64,000 nucleotides of DNA, taken from positions 221,708-285,707 of the forward strand of contig CBDDBU010000027.1 in assembly GCA_965226045.1 (NCBI GenBank), in the 5' to 3' direction. Source of the stretch: CBDDBU01 sp965226045 (GTDB lineage: Bacteria > Pseudomonadota > Alphaproteobacteria > VGEJ01). The position numbers and the translations under genes were made by a program. The notes under the pieces were generated by a model. The model was not told the origin of the DNA and did no database searches. It saw only the letters and a list, made by a program, of their open reading frames with translations. Below, piece after piece: positions 1 to 8,451 of this stretch (the stretch's first letter is position 1; every line of letters starts with the position of its first letter).

Positions 1-15
1 CTTGGGCGTTGTAGG

Positions 16-1465
16 GGCGATGTCCCTATCTCTGTTGAAATTCGTGGGGCAGGCGTCGCTGGTTGATGATGCTATGCTGCCTTCATGATGGTTTCAATGG
101 CACTGTCGGCCTGAGCCTTTCTCAAGTGTTCCTGGAGAGCATTTCGGAGGATGGGCAGCTGACGATAGGCCTTGAGGCGACGGAAGGTTTTCTGGGCCTC
201 CAGCAGGCCGGCGGCGGTCCATCTGAGCGCCATCTCGGCGTGTCTCCAGCGTTTGACGTTGCGGGTGACCTGGCGCACCGTGCCGAGCGCGTTCTCGACG
301 ATGTTGGTGCAGGCGAGCGAGCGCCGGAGTTCGTGCGGCAGGCCGAGGCGGATGACGGTGAGTATCTCGTCCAGCCCCTCCAGGATGCTGCCCGAGACGC
401 CCGGTTCCTCATGCTCCAGACGCCGGGCCAGGTTGCGCAGCAGCCGTTCGGCCTTGTCTGCGTCGTCCTGGTCCCAGGCCTGACGGAGCGCCTTCTTGAC
501 GCTCGCATGCAAATGCAGGGGCAGGCGCTCGATGATGTTACGGCCCTTGTGGACCTGGCAGCGCTGGATGGCGGCGGCCACACCGAAGGTGTTGCGGATC
601 GCTTTGCTGAGCGCCTTCGCGCCATCGACGATGAACAGCCGGGGCAGCGTCGGATCGAGCCCCCTGGCGAGGAGATTGTCGAGCAAGGCCTGGACGACGA
701 CAGTGTTCTCCGTCGCCCCCTCGACCACGGCCAGGACATGCTTGTCGCCGTTGCCATCGACGCCGATCGCCGCCACCAAGACATGGTCGCCGACATGCAG
801 ACCGTCGATCTGGATGACCAGCAGGTCGAGCTCCGAGAGGTCCGAGGCAAGCCAGGCCTTCATCTTCTTGCGCGACAGCGCCACAAAGCGCCGGGAAACG
901 GCCGACTTCGAGGTGCCGTCGCCACGCGCTTTCGCCAGGTCGCCCTCGGGCAGACGGACCGCGCGGTGGTACTTGCGGGTCGGCACGTTCAGCACCATCA
1001 GGTTGAGCGCCCACTCGAGCAACAGGTTGCCGTCGCGCAGCACCTGCCAGCTCTCCAAACCCACCTCCTTGCCAGCATGGTCGCGAACCCGTGGCCGCTG
1101 CACTTTCACGCGGCCGCCGTGGTAGCCGATCTCGCTCTGCGTATGGCCCCAGCGATAACCCCGACGGTTCCCATGGCGACGATGTCGGGCCCCGCACACG
1201 GTCGTGGCGTCCTCCTCCATCATCTCGGCCAAGGCCTCGACCCCGGCCAGGAGACAGAACCGATCCACGCTGAGACGGACTGCGTCCATCGCGTCTGCCA
1301 GCGGCGGCATAGGAAACGAGGTGGCAAGGGCTTTCGGGCTACTGGAACTACGGATATTCTTTCCCATGGTGTCGTTCTCCCTCTTGGGTTTGCAGCACCC
1401 GGAGCCTAACGGCTCCAGGAGAGCGACACCTACCTCAACTTTTCAACATCGACCGGGACATCTCC
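16..1465 (-). mobile_element. IS256-type element (type a), complete copy
   Basis: This 1450-bp element has imperfect terminal inverted repeats. The left end begins GGCGATGTCCC and the right end, reversed, begins GGAGATGTCCC; both continue to a shared TGTTGAAA block. The same 1450-bp unit recurs at 44926-46375. The left flank GTTGTAGG (8-15) recurs at 3755-3762, beyond a second, damaged copy, as the 8-bp target duplication in the IS1182 transposase. One intact transposase gene fills the element. Confidence 0.9.
72..1367 (-). CDS. IS256-family transposase (mutator type)
   Basis: This 431-residue transposase moves the surrounding 1450-bp element. The Transposase_mut fold is recognisable. The DDE triad can be placed at IQIDGLHVGDH (first Asp), LFIVDGAKAL (second Asp) and NIVENALGTVR (Glu), with RCQVHKGRNI between the last two. 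It differs from the copy at 44982-46277 by one residue that I could find (Pro instead of Ser in LNVPTRKY), so both should be active or recently active. The ATG at 1367 is the natural start. It is transcribed towards the left end. Confidence 0.93.
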   Translation of the reverse strand: MGKNIRSSSSPKALATSFPMPPLADAMDAVRLSVDRFCLLAGVEALAEMMEEDATTVCGARHRRHGNRRGYRWGHTQSEIGYHGGRVKVQRPRVRDHAGKEVGLESWQVLRDGNLLLEWALNLMVLNVPTRKYHRAVRLPEGDLAKARGDGTSKSAVSRRFVALSRKKMKAWLASDLSELDLLVIQIDGLHVGDHVLVAAIGVDGNGDKHVLAVVEGATENTVVVQALLDNLLARGLDPTLPRLFIVDGAKALSKAIRNTFGVAAAIQRCQVHKGRNIIERLPLHLHASVKKALRQAWDQDDADKAERLLRNLARRLEHEEPGVSGSILEGLDEILTVIRLGLPHELRRSLACTNIVENALGTVRQVTRNVKRWRHAEMALRWTAAGLLEAQKTFRRLKAYRQLPILRNALQEHLRKAQADSAIETIMKAA

Positions 1466-1945
1466 GCGCTGGATGGCGGCGGCCACACCGAAGGTGTTGC
1501 GGATCGCTTTGCTGAGCGCCTTCGCGCCATCGACGATGAACAGCCGGGGCAGCGTCGGATCGAGCCCCCTGGCGAGGAGATTGTCGAGCAAGGCCTGGAC
1601 GACGACAGTGTTCTCCGTCGCCCCCTCGACCACGGCCAGGACATGCTTGTCGCCGTTGCCATCGACGCCGATCGCCGCCACCAAGACATGGTCGCCGACA
1701 TGCAGACCGTCGATCTGGATGACCAGCAGGTCGAGCTCCGAGAGGTCCGAGGCAAGCCAGGCCTTCATCTTCTTGCGCGACAGCGCCACAAAGCGCCGGG
1801 AAACGGCCGACTTCGAGGTGCCGTCGCCACGCGCTTTCGCCAGGTCGCCCTCGGGCAGACGGACCGCGCGGTGGTACTTGCGGGTCGACACGTTCAGCAC
1901 CATCAGGTTGAGCGCCCACTCGAGCAACAGGTTGCCGTCGCGCAG

Positions 1946-3320
1946 GAGCTATTGTCAAAAGTTGTGTATGGGCTGATCATGCGGCGGCGCGATCCTGGCG
2001 TTCTCCATCTACGAATTTGACGCCGCGAATGATCTCGGCGAGATGGTTCGATCCATCGAGTTTTCTCCATTTTCTCTGAGCGCGCTGGCATAGTTTGAAG
2101 ACCATGGCCATCGCCGTCTTGCGCGACAGGCAGCCCTTGGTCCGGTAGGTGCGCAGACGAACCGTGGCGAACGTGCTCTCGATGGGGTTGGTCGTGCGTA
2201 CATGCTTCCAGTGCTCGGCGGGGAAGTCGTAGAACGTCAGCAGGACGTCGCGGTCCCTGGCCAGGCAGGCCGCGGCCTTGTCGTACTTCGGCCCGTAGGC
2301 TTCCAGGAAGAAGTCGAAGGCGCTCTCGGCATCCTTCCTGGTTTCGGCCATCCAGATGTCTTGCAGGCGCCCCTTGGCTTTCTTTTGCAGACCCTTGGGC
2401 AGCTTGTTCAAGACGTTGCCCGTCTTGTGAACCCAGCAGCGTTGCTCGCGGGCGCCTGGGTAGACTTGGCGGAGCGCCTTCCAGAAGCCGAGCGCGCCGT
2501 CGCCGAGCGCCAGTTGCGGACCCATTTCAAGGCCGCGCCGCTTGAGATCGAGCAGAACTTCGAGCCAGGACTGCTCACTTTCGCGATAGCCGTCGGCGAT
2601 GGCGATCAGTTCCTTCTGTCCCTTGTCCGTGGCCCCGACGATCACCAGGATGCACTGCTTCTCTTCCTCCATGCGGGCGCTGAAATAGATGCCGTCCACC
2701 CAGAAATAGACGTAGCGCTTGGCCGTGAGGTCGCGCCGTTGCCAGCGCTCCGCCTCAACCCCCCAGACCTCTTTCAGCCGGGTGATCGTGGAGGCCGAAA
2801 GCCCCGGCGCGGAGCTCCCCAGGAGCGCCGCCAAGGCTTCCCCGAAGTCGCCGGTGGAAATGCCCTTCAGATACAGCCATGGCAAAAGGTCTTCCAGGCT
2901 CTTGGCGCGGCGCAGATAGCGCGGCAGGATCGCCGACGTGAAGCGGATGGCGCCGTCCCCCCGGTCCCGCACACGGGGTTGGCGCACGCTCACCGGGCCG
3001 ATCCCGGTCTGGATGAAGCGTTCCGGCAGATATCCATTGCGGACAACCCGGCGGCGGCCGGCGGCGTCAACAAGCGCCGCATGGCTACCCAAAAACACGG
3101 AGACCTCGGCCTCAACGGCTTGGGCCAACAACTCGCGAGCTCCAGCTTGTAGGACTTCCGTCAACGGATCTTTCTGAAAATCAGATGGGTTTTGAAAAGC
3201 AACAACGGTATTCTCTTTCATGGCCTATCCTTCCTTGGCTTAGCTCAAGTGGTGACATCAACAATCACCAGGATACGCCGCCTTCATTTCAACGCCGTAC
3301 ACAAGATTCGGTTATAGCTC
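1946..3320 (-). mobile_element. IS256-type element (type b), complete
   Basis: This 1375-bp element is bounded by imperfect inverted repeats: the left end begins GAGCTATTGTC and the reversed right end begins GAGCTATAACC, with a shared TTGTGTA block further in. The 9-bp target GTCGCGCAG is present at 1937-1945 and again at 3321-3329, a perfect duplication of the length usual for IS256-like elements. It is the youngest insertion in the nest, since it splits the truncated type a copy and is not itself interrupted. Confidence 0.92.
1977..3221 (-). CDS. IS256-family transposase (type b)
   Basis: This is a 414-residue mutator-type transposase with an intact reading frame. The acidic triad lies in VYFWVDGIYF, LALGDGALGFW and TNPIESTFATVR, with the family CWVHK motif (EQRCWVHKTGNVLNKLP). 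The N-terminus has the usual RNGYLPER and VSVRQPRVRDR segments. It is clearly a different subgroup from the type a transposase. The ATG at 3221 is about 100 bp inside the right terminus, typical spacing for the family. No second copy occurs in this window. Confidence 0.94.
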   Translation of the reverse strand: MKENTVVAFQNPSDFQKDPLTEVLQAGARELLAQAVEAEVSVFLGSHAALVDAAGRRRVVRNGYLPERFIQTGIGPVSVRQPRVRDRGDGAIRFTSAILPRYLRRAKSLEDLLPWLYLKGISTGDFGEALAALLGSSAPGLSASTITRLKEVWGVEAERWQRRDLTAKRYVYFWVDGIYFSARMEEEKQCILVIVGATDKGQKELIAIADGYRESEQSWLEVLLDLKRRGLEMGPQLALGDGALGFWKALRQVYPGAREQRCWVHKTGNVLNKLPKGLQKKAKGRLQDIWMAETRKDAESAFDFFLEAYGPKYDKAAACLARDRDVLLTFYDFPAEHWKHVRTTNPIESTFATVRLRTYRTKGCLSRKTAMAMVFKLCQRAQRKWRKLDGSNHLAEIIRGVKFVDGERQDRAAA

Positions 3321-3754
3321 GTCGCGCAGCATCTGCCAGCTCTCCAAACCCACCTCCTTGCCAGCATGGTCGCGAACCCGTGGCCGCTGCACTTTCACGC
3401 GGCCGCCGTGGTAGCCGATCTCGCTCTGCGTATGGCCCCAGCGATAACCCCGACGGTTCCCATGGCGACGATGTCGGGCCCCGCACACGGTCGTGGCGTC
3501 CTCCTCCATCATCTCGGCCAAGGCCTCGACCCCGGCCAGGAGACAGAACCGATCCACGCTGAGACGGACTGCGTCCATCGCGTCTGCCAGCGGCGGCATA
3601 GGAAACGAGGTGGCAAGGGCTTTCGGGCTACTGGAACTACGGATATTCTTTCCCATGGTGTCGTTCTCCCTCTTGGGTTCGCAGCACCCGGAGCCTAACG
3701 GCTCCAGGAGAGCGACACCTACCTCAACTTTTCAACATCGACCGGGACATCTCC

Positions 3755-3762
3755 GTTGTAGG
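3755..3762. repeat. 8-bp target duplication of the type a IS256 insertion
   Basis: GTTGTAGG occurs here and at 8-15. In the uninterrupted IS1182 transposase (for example near 28000, opposite strand) the segment occurs once. The two halves therefore rejoin exactly, which proves that the IS256 material was inserted into the IS1182 element. Confidence 0.92.
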
Positions 3763-4606
3763 CCTGTTCGAAGCCGCCGCCGGCCACCGGCATGATGCGC
3801 GAGTCCGCGTCGGTCAGATTGACCTGGTCCTTCGGCCCGGGCCCGGCCACCGGCGGCTCGGGTGGACGGCCGCCCGGCTTGCGGCCCGTCTTCTCGGCCT
3901 TCTCCGCGCGCGCCTCGAGCTTCGCCTCGTACTCGGCCCGTTCCCGCTCAAGGCGTTCGCGCGCCCGCGCCTCGATCACCGCCTTAGCCTCGGCGATGCG
4001 GGCCAGACGATCCTCGCGCCGGGCCAGTTCCTCGGGCACCGACATCCCGTCGGGCACATCCGCCCCATCGGCCGCCTCCGCCAACGCCATCAACTCCGCC
4101 ACCTCGGCCTTCAACCGGGCTTCGAGCTCGCAGGCGTGTTTCCACGACAGCGCGCTGTGCCGGCTCGCGTTGGCGTGCACCTTGGTGCCGTCCAGCGCCA
4201 CCGTGCCGAGCTTCAGCACCCCGGCTTCCCGGGCCAGCAGCAGCACCTCGACGAACAGCCCTTCGATCCGGTCGAGAAAACGCCGCCGGAACGCGGCGAT
4301 GGTATCGTGGTCGGGATGATCGTTGGCCGCGATGAAGCGGAAAGCGACAGAATCATAGGTCGCGCGCTCCAACTTGCGGCTCGAAAACACCCCCGTGGCG
4401 TAGCCGTAGACCAGAAGCCCCAGCAGCATGCTCGGGTGATAGGACGCCGAGCCCGAGCCGCGATAGGCCTTCACGAACGCCGAGAGGTCCAACTGCTCGA
4501 TCACCTCGACCACGAAGCGCGCCAGATGCCGCTCGGGAAGCCATTCCTCCACCGACGGCGGCAGCAGAAACCCCGTCTCCCGGTCGACCGGTCGGAAATT
4601 GCTCAT
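3755..4606 (-). pseudogene. IS1182-type transposase, 5' part, interrupted by IS256
   Basis: The start is the ATG at 4606 (MSNFRPVDRE), preceded by GGAGG as in the intact copies. The reading frame matches those copies up to FEQAYN and then runs into IS256 sequence. The continuation AQALVAADS starts at the very left of the window. The first catalytic region (LGTVALDGTKVHANASRH) is present, but the second half with the remaining catalytic residues is separated. A charged Ala/Arg/Glu-rich linker (about residues 165-235) is retained. Confidence 0.9.
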
Positions 4607-4684
4607 GACGGCCTCCATCACGCGCGGGCAAATCAACTGATACCATCGAATCCTATTTCGACTCCCGGCTCAAGTCCGACAGGC

Positions 4685-4915
4685 TGCTAGCTTCGCGCGG
4701 TCCCGGGCATCGGCAAGAGACAGTGCCGGATAGGTCCCGAGCGTCAGACGTCGTTTGCGTCCGTGAAATCTATACATGACAACCCAAGCGAGTCGGCCGC
4801 CATAGGATGCTCGTAGGCCGAAACCGGGAAGGGCCGCATCCCAGTAGTCTGCCTGGCCGCTCTCAGGCGGCTTGATGCTGTCAACCAGCCGAGCTGTCAG
4901 TTTGGCCTTCGCCAT
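4685..4915 (-). pseudogene. Tyrosine-type integrase, N-terminal stub
   Basis: About 77 codons from the ATG at 4915 (MAKAKLTARLVDSIKPPESG) match the N-terminal arm-binding domain (DUF4102) of P4-like prophage and island integrases, including LPGFGLRASYGGRLAWVV and RRLTLGTYPALSLADARDRA. The core-binding and catalytic domains are missing because the IS1182-type element entered at CTAG (4685-4688). The remainder may survive left of the window. It suggests the left part of the window was once part of an integrated island or prophage. No tRNA gene or attachment site is visible beside it. Confidence 0.82.
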
Positions 4916-4942
4916 TGCCACAAAACCACTCGACCCGTCCGA

Positions 4943-4975
4943 GGTACCATATAGGTACCACATTGCATGAAACAA
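4943..4975 (-). promoter_or_regulatory. Possible promoter and operator of the integrase stub
   Basis: On the minus strand TTGTTT (4970-4975) and TATATG (4948-4953) are 16 bp apart, about 33 bp in front of the integrase ATG. The -10 hexamer is embedded in the inverted repeat GGTACC-ATATA-GGTACC (4943-4959), which could serve as an operator. This is pattern evidence only. Confidence 0.35.
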
Positions 4976-5234
4976 TGCGAACTACGATGGTTGCGCGTGC
5001 ACTGGGGAAATCGGTACGTGTGTGTGGTTTATGGCCAGGTTTGCAAGCCAGGGCGTTTCACCGATGTTCACGGGATACCATGGGTGAAGTGGCAATCCAC
5101 CGACTGGCTCTACCAGCCGGGCGGCCACATCGGATAGTGGCGTCCAATGGTCGTGGGTCGTATCGGGATGTCGCGTTGGGCCACTTGACGATGTTTGTTG
5201 GCTCGCGGCTTCTTCGGGGCTTGTAACCCTCGCC
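4976..5234. other. Non-coding stretch, nothing recognised
   Basis: Between the integrase stub promoter and the LLM oxidoreductase I find no convincing gene on either strand. The open frames present are short, lack ribosome-binding sites and give low-complexity translations. No RNA gene was recognised. Confidence 0.5.
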
Positions 5235-6248
5235 ATGAATCCGTTGGATAAGAGAGGTGCGGGTCCGCATCGCCGCAAGATGGAGCTATCGGTGTCCATA
5301 TCCGCTGGATTGGGGCTCGCCGACTTCCCATTCTCGGGCGCCAAGGCATTTTGGCGTTGGGTCGCCGCCTGCGAGCAGGGTGGCGTTGATTCGCTGTGGC
5401 AGACCGACCGCTTGGTGTCCGATCAACCGATCCTAGAATGTATGAGTGTCATGGCCGCACTTGCCGGGGCGACCGAGAGGATCAAGTTCGGCATGAATGT
5501 CGCCTCGCTCGGCCTGCGCGACCCGCTGTTGCTGGCCAAACAGTGCGCCACCATCGACGTGCTGAGCGGCGGACGCCTCCTCCCAGCGTTTGGCATCGGC
5601 AATATTCGGGCACCGGACTGGGGCGCCACGGGTCGCGACAGCAGGGGTCGCGGCCAGCGCACCAATGAGGGGCTGGAAGTCATGACGCGACTCTGGGCTG
5701 AAGACTCGGTCGATTTTGATGGGACCTACTATCGATACAGCGGCGCCTCGATCTCGCCCAAACCGACGCAGAAGCAATTGCCGATATGGCTGGGCGGCTC
5801 GAGCGCGGCGGCGATCCACCGTACCGCTCGCTACGGCACCGGTTGGCAGGCGGGCTTTGAGACGCCTGATGAGGTCGTTCCTGTCATCCGCTCGATCAAG
5901 GCAATGCTAGTCGAAGAAGGCCGGCGTATAGACGATGACCACTATGGCGCTGGCTTCGCTTATCGTTTTGGCGGGTGGGAAGACGAGCCCGTGATACGTA
6001 GCGCGCGAATGTACGAGACTCGCTCTGGCCGCGATCCCCGCCGCGCCATCGTTGCCGGCGATGGCGACGACATCATGCATCGCATAGAAGAATATGTGAC
6101 CGCCGGAATCTCCAAGTTCGTCCTCCGCCCGATTGGCGGCGGCGATGAGGACGTTCTTGCGCAAACGCATCGCTTGATCGATGAGGTGCTGCCCGCGGTC
6201 GCTCGGCTGAACAACGGGCCGGGGTCGGAGGCTGCGCACGGGCCTTAG
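5235..6248 (+). CDS. LLM-class flavin-dependent oxidoreductase
   Basis: This 337-residue protein has the bacterial luciferase-like TIM barrel. Visible segments are the N-terminal strand VSISAGLGLADFPF, WQTDRLVSDQPILECMSVMAALAGATERIKFG, the conserved ATIDVLSGGRLLPAFGIG, and LPIWLGGSSAAAIHRTARYGTGW. Members use FMN or F420 to oxidise or monooxygenate small organic substrates in the cytoplasm; the cofactor and substrate here are not evident. The ATG at 5280 (MELSVSIS) is an alternative start that better fits the family N-terminus; neither start has a strong ribosome-binding site. It stands alone, convergent with the GMC oxidoreductase gene. Confidence 0.85.
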   Translation: MNPLDKRGAGPHRRKMELSVSISAGLGLADFPFSGAKAFWRWVAACEQGGVDSLWQTDRLVSDQPILECMSVMAALAGATERIKFGMNVASLGLRDPLLLAKQCATIDVLSGGRLLPAFGIGNIRAPDWGATGRDSRGRGQRTNEGLEVMTRLWAEDSVDFDGTYYRYSGASISPKPTQKQLPIWLGGSSAAAIHRTARYGTGWQAGFETPDEVVPVIRSIKAMLVEEGRRIDDDHYGAGFAYRFGGWEDEPVIRSARMYETRSGRDPRRAIVAGDGDDIMHRIEEYVTAGISKFVLRPIGGGDEDVLAQTHRLIDEVLPAVARLNNGPGSEAAHGP

Positions 6249-6562
6249 CTCGCGGGTGGCCCAGGAAAGGCCGGGCTGGGTGCCGGAGGCGGCACTACTA
6301 GCGCTACCCGAGGGGCTGTAGGTATCAGCGCTGCGGTTCGCCGCTGCACACGAATGGTCCTCCCGCGCACAGGGCCGCCACTCCATCTCAGGGGTCACTC
6401 CCAAGCGGAGCCCACATCGCGAACCGACGCGCGGCCCTACTGGCGGGTTGGTCGCGAACCCGCCGTCATCATCGGCCATCACGCCTTCTTCAGCGACATC
6501 GTGCGCAGGGCTCGTTCTGGCCGCGCGGCGACGTCCGACGCCACCGACCAAGGAGAACAAGG
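6249..6562. other. Intergenic region, nothing recognised
   Basis: This stretch of about 310 bp lies between the LLM oxidoreductase and the small membrane ORF. Neither strand shows an open frame with a ribosome-binding site or a recognisable translation until AAGGAG at 6550-6555, which belongs to the small ORF. Confidence 0.45.
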
Positions 6563-6706
6563 ATGTTTACAAGCTTCGATAAGGCGCTTGTCGCACTGAC
6601 CGGTGCGGCGCTCTTTCTGCTCAATCACCTCGCCGGCGTCGACTTGGGTTGGAGCGAAACGACCATCGCCGCGCTGGTCGCGGCCGCCTCGCCGATTCTG
6701 ACCTAG
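6563..6706 (+). CDS. Small phage-like (holin-like) membrane protein, C-terminus possibly frameshifted
   Basis: This 47-codon ORF starts MFTSFDKALVALTGAALFLL and has a clear AAGGAG 7 bp before the ATG. It has one hydrophobic helix, a short turn (GVDLGWSE) and a second Ala-rich helix. That layout resembles the very small holin-like proteins of alphaproteobacterial phages and gene-transfer-agent clusters, many of which end in a (W)LVPN-type tail. Here the frame stops at PILT, while the next frame immediately encodes VVPNKPGRADRRLLP, so an indel may have removed the usual tail. With the integrase stub nearby it may be a prophage relic. The identification is by resemblance only. Confidence 0.5.
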   Translation: MFTSFDKALVALTGAALFLLNHLAGVDLGWSETTIAALVAAASPILT

Positions 6707-6763
6707 TGGTGCCCAACAAGCCTGGCCGCGCCGATCGACGGCTCTTACCTTGAGCACTCACGG

Positions 6764-8365
6764 TCAGATCGTGCCGGTCCGCATTTGCGCGGCGAGGTAG
6801 TCGGCCTCACGAATCGCCAGCGCGACGATGGTCAGCGTCGGATTTCCGCCGCCGGACGTGGGGAACAGGCTGCCGTCGCAGACGAACAGGTTGGGAATGT
6901 CGTGGGTCTGGCCCCACTGGTTGCAAACCCCGTCGCGGGGCGTCGCGCTCATTCGGGCGGTGCCCATGTTGTGGGAACCCGGCATCGGCGGACATTCGAT
7001 GATGCGCCGGGCACCGGCGGCCAGCTGGATGTCGCACGTTGCCTTCATCGCGTGATTGCGCATCGCGACGTCGTTGGCATGATCGGTGATAGTGATGAGT
7101 GGGACGGGCAGGCCGTATTGATCGCGCTCGGTCGGGTGCAGGCCGACCGAGTTGCCGGCCATCGGCATGTCCTCACCATTGGCGAAGATGCCACAGACGT
7201 AGTTGTAGGCCTCGACATCGGCCGTGAACTCCCGCCCCCAGGCGCCTGGCGCGAAGAAAGCGGCGAACAGCGGCAGGCCCAAGGCCATGGCGCCCAGGAT
7301 ATACCCGCCGGCGAAGCTGCGGCTGTCATCGTGCCGCCGTCCATCTTCAACCACCCCCGCGCAGGTGGTGCCGCGATGGAAGTTCACCGGCTTGTCGAAG
7401 ACACCGTAGCCGTACCCGACCATGTGGCGCGTGTAGTACTTGCCGACGCAGCCCGAAGAGTTGGCGAGGCCCTCGGGGAAGCTGTTGGAAGTAGAGTTGA
7501 GCATGATGCGCGCCGTCTCGATGGCGTTGCCGGCGATCGCCACCACTCGCGCCTTTTGGAGGTGCTGGATTCCGGCATAGTCGACATAGAGAACACCCGT
7601 GGCTTTGCCTTTAATGCCGTGCTCGACCCGTAGGGCCATGCAGCGGGGCCGCACTTCCAAATGTCCTGTGGACTCCGCCTTGGGAATTTCGGAATAGAGC
7701 GTTGACCATTTGGCGCCCGAGCGGCACCCCTGCATACAGAAGCCGATCTGGTCACAGGCATTGCGGCCGTCGCGCGGCATTGAGTTGACGGCCATATGGC
7801 CTGGACTGACCTCGCGGTACCCGAGCCGCCGTGCGCCCGCCGCCATGAGGCGGAAGTTGTTGCTGGCAGGTAGAGGTGGGATGCCGTTGGTGCCGGTGAC
7901 GCCCAGCTTGTCCTCCGCTTTCGCGTAGTAGGGGTCGAGATCCGCGTAGGTGAGGGGCCAATCGATCAGGTCGGCGCCGTCGATCGCGCCGTAAACACTA
8001 CGCGGGCGGAACTCGTCGGGGCGACCGCGCAGCGCGACTGCGGCCCAGTGTACTGTCGAGCCGCCGACCGCTTTGACCACCAGGGTCGGTGATTCCGGCC
8101 AATCGCGGGCGATCCGACCGCTCCCCTGGACGATACGGCGATCCGCCCAGTTTAGCTTAGCCTGCATCGCGTACTCGTCGTTGTCGAAATCAGTCAGCTG
8201 GTAGCGCGGCCCAGCCTCAAGCAGCACCACGTCGACGCCTTTGGCACACAGCTCATGCGCTAGAGTGCCGCCGCCCGCGCCTGAGCCGATGATGACAACG
8301 ACGGACTCATCATCGGGGTCGAAAGTGACCGCCGCCACCTCGTCGTCGAACGCGTCATCGCTCAT
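6764..8365 (-). CDS. GMC-family FAD-dependent oxidoreductase
   Basis: This 533-residue protein starts at the ATG at 8365, preceded by GGGGGAG; upstream in-frame starts lack such a site. The FAD-binding Rossmann motif is VVVIIGSGAGGGTLAHELC, followed by the glutamate strand VVLLEAGPRY. Further family features are GGSTVHWAAVALR, a Cys-rich patch (FCMQGCRSGAKWS) and the C-terminal HNMGTARM and GGGNPTLTIVALAIREADYL segments. The cysteines and overall layout resemble the large subunits of gluconate and related alcohol or sugar-acid dehydrogenases, but no small or cytochrome subunit gene lies beside it and no signal peptide is seen. It oxidises an alcohol or polyol of unknown identity. Confidence 0.88.
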   Translation of the reverse strand: MSDDAFDDEVAAVTFDPDDESVVVIIGSGAGGGTLAHELCAKGVDVVLLEAGPRYQLTDFDNDEYAMQAKLNWADRRIVQGSGRIARDWPESPTLVVKAVGGSTVHWAAVALRGRPDEFRPRSVYGAIDGADLIDWPLTYADLDPYYAKAEDKLGVTGTNGIPPLPASNNFRLMAAGARRLGYREVSPGHMAVNSMPRDGRNACDQIGFCMQGCRSGAKWSTLYSEIPKAESTGHLEVRPRCMALRVEHGIKGKATGVLYVDYAGIQHLQKARVVAIAGNAIETARIMLNSTSNSFPEGLANSSGCVGKYYTRHMVGYGYGVFDKPVNFHRGTTCAGVVEDGRRHDDSRSFAGGYILGAMALGLPLFAAFFAPGAWGREFTADVEAYNYVCGIFANGEDMPMAGNSVGLHPTERDQYGLPVPLITITDHANDVAMRNHAMKATCDIQLAAGARRIIECPPMPGSHNMGTARMSATPRDGVCNQWGQTHDIPNLFVCDGSLFPTSGGGNPTLTIVALAIREADYLAAQMRTGTI

Positions 8366-8431
8366 CGTGGCGATCTCCCCCATAGCCGACTGACCAAAAG
8401 CCGAAGTATACGTCAAGGGCCCGCTGCCGCA

Positions 8432-8451
8432 GGTAGTGGGTCACTTTGAAA
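8432..8451 (+). repeat. Left terminal inverted repeat of the IS1-like transposon
   Basis: GGTAGTGGGTCACTTTGAAA, a perfect reverse complement of 11375-11394. The transposase stop codon (8441-8443, minus strand) lies inside this repeat. The 8-bp target duplication CTGCCGCA lies immediately outside at 8424-8431. Confidence 0.93.

Larger units (their letters stand above)
1466..3656 (-). pseudogene. IS256-family transposase remnant (N-terminal and middle parts)
   Basis: The N-terminal part starts at the ATG at 3656 and reads to about residue 110 (SWQMLRD) before the 1946-3320 insertion. It resumes at GNLLLEWALN (about 1943) and runs to AAAIQR at 1466, where homology stops at the junction with the neighbouring copy. 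The glutamate region of the DDE triad and the whole C-terminus are absent, so no active transposase can be made. It differs from the complete copy at single bases (for example Met for Val in SWQMLRD), showing that it is a separate lineage. Confidence 0.88.
1466..3754 (-). mobile_element. IS256-type element (type a), 5'-truncated second copy, split by another IS
   Basis: Bases 1466-1945 and 3330-3754 together reproduce positions 561-1465 of the adjacent complete copy; the first 545 bp are missing. The right end, followed by GTTGTAGG, is intact. The junction at 1465/1466 joins the right end of the complete copy to an interior point of this one. A different IS256-type element (1946-3320) splits it with a 9-bp duplication. 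The structure fits insertion of type a into itself followed by recombination between the two left arms. Confidence 0.85.
1..4684 (-). mobile_element. IS1182-type element, copy A, split by nested insertions and cut by the window edge
   Basis: The right terminus reads, on the minus strand, CAGCCTGTCGGACT and is followed outside by CTAG (4685-4688), exactly as in the two complete copies at 27073-28750 and 43100-44777. Only the 5' half of the transposase lies at 3755-4606. Bases 1-15 match the continuation of the same transposase, so the element is interrupted by everything between 16 and 3754. The rest of its 3' half lies outside the window to the left. It is inserted in a phage-type integrase gene. 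Confidence 0.88.

Noticed and set aside
63..1409. Long open frame on the plus strand opposite the IS256 transposase (also at 44973-46319)
   Set aside because: It mirrors the transposase codons, has no ribosome-binding site and a repetitive composition; the opposite frame has clear family motifs.
4982..5344. 120-codon minus-strand frame before the LLM oxidoreductase
   Set aside because: No ribosome-binding site, no recognisable motif, and it overlaps the start of the LLM gene.
5907..6560. 217-codon minus-strand frame between the LLM and small membrane ORFs
   Set aside because: Largely antisense to the LLM oxidoreductase and of low-complexity composition in the rest.
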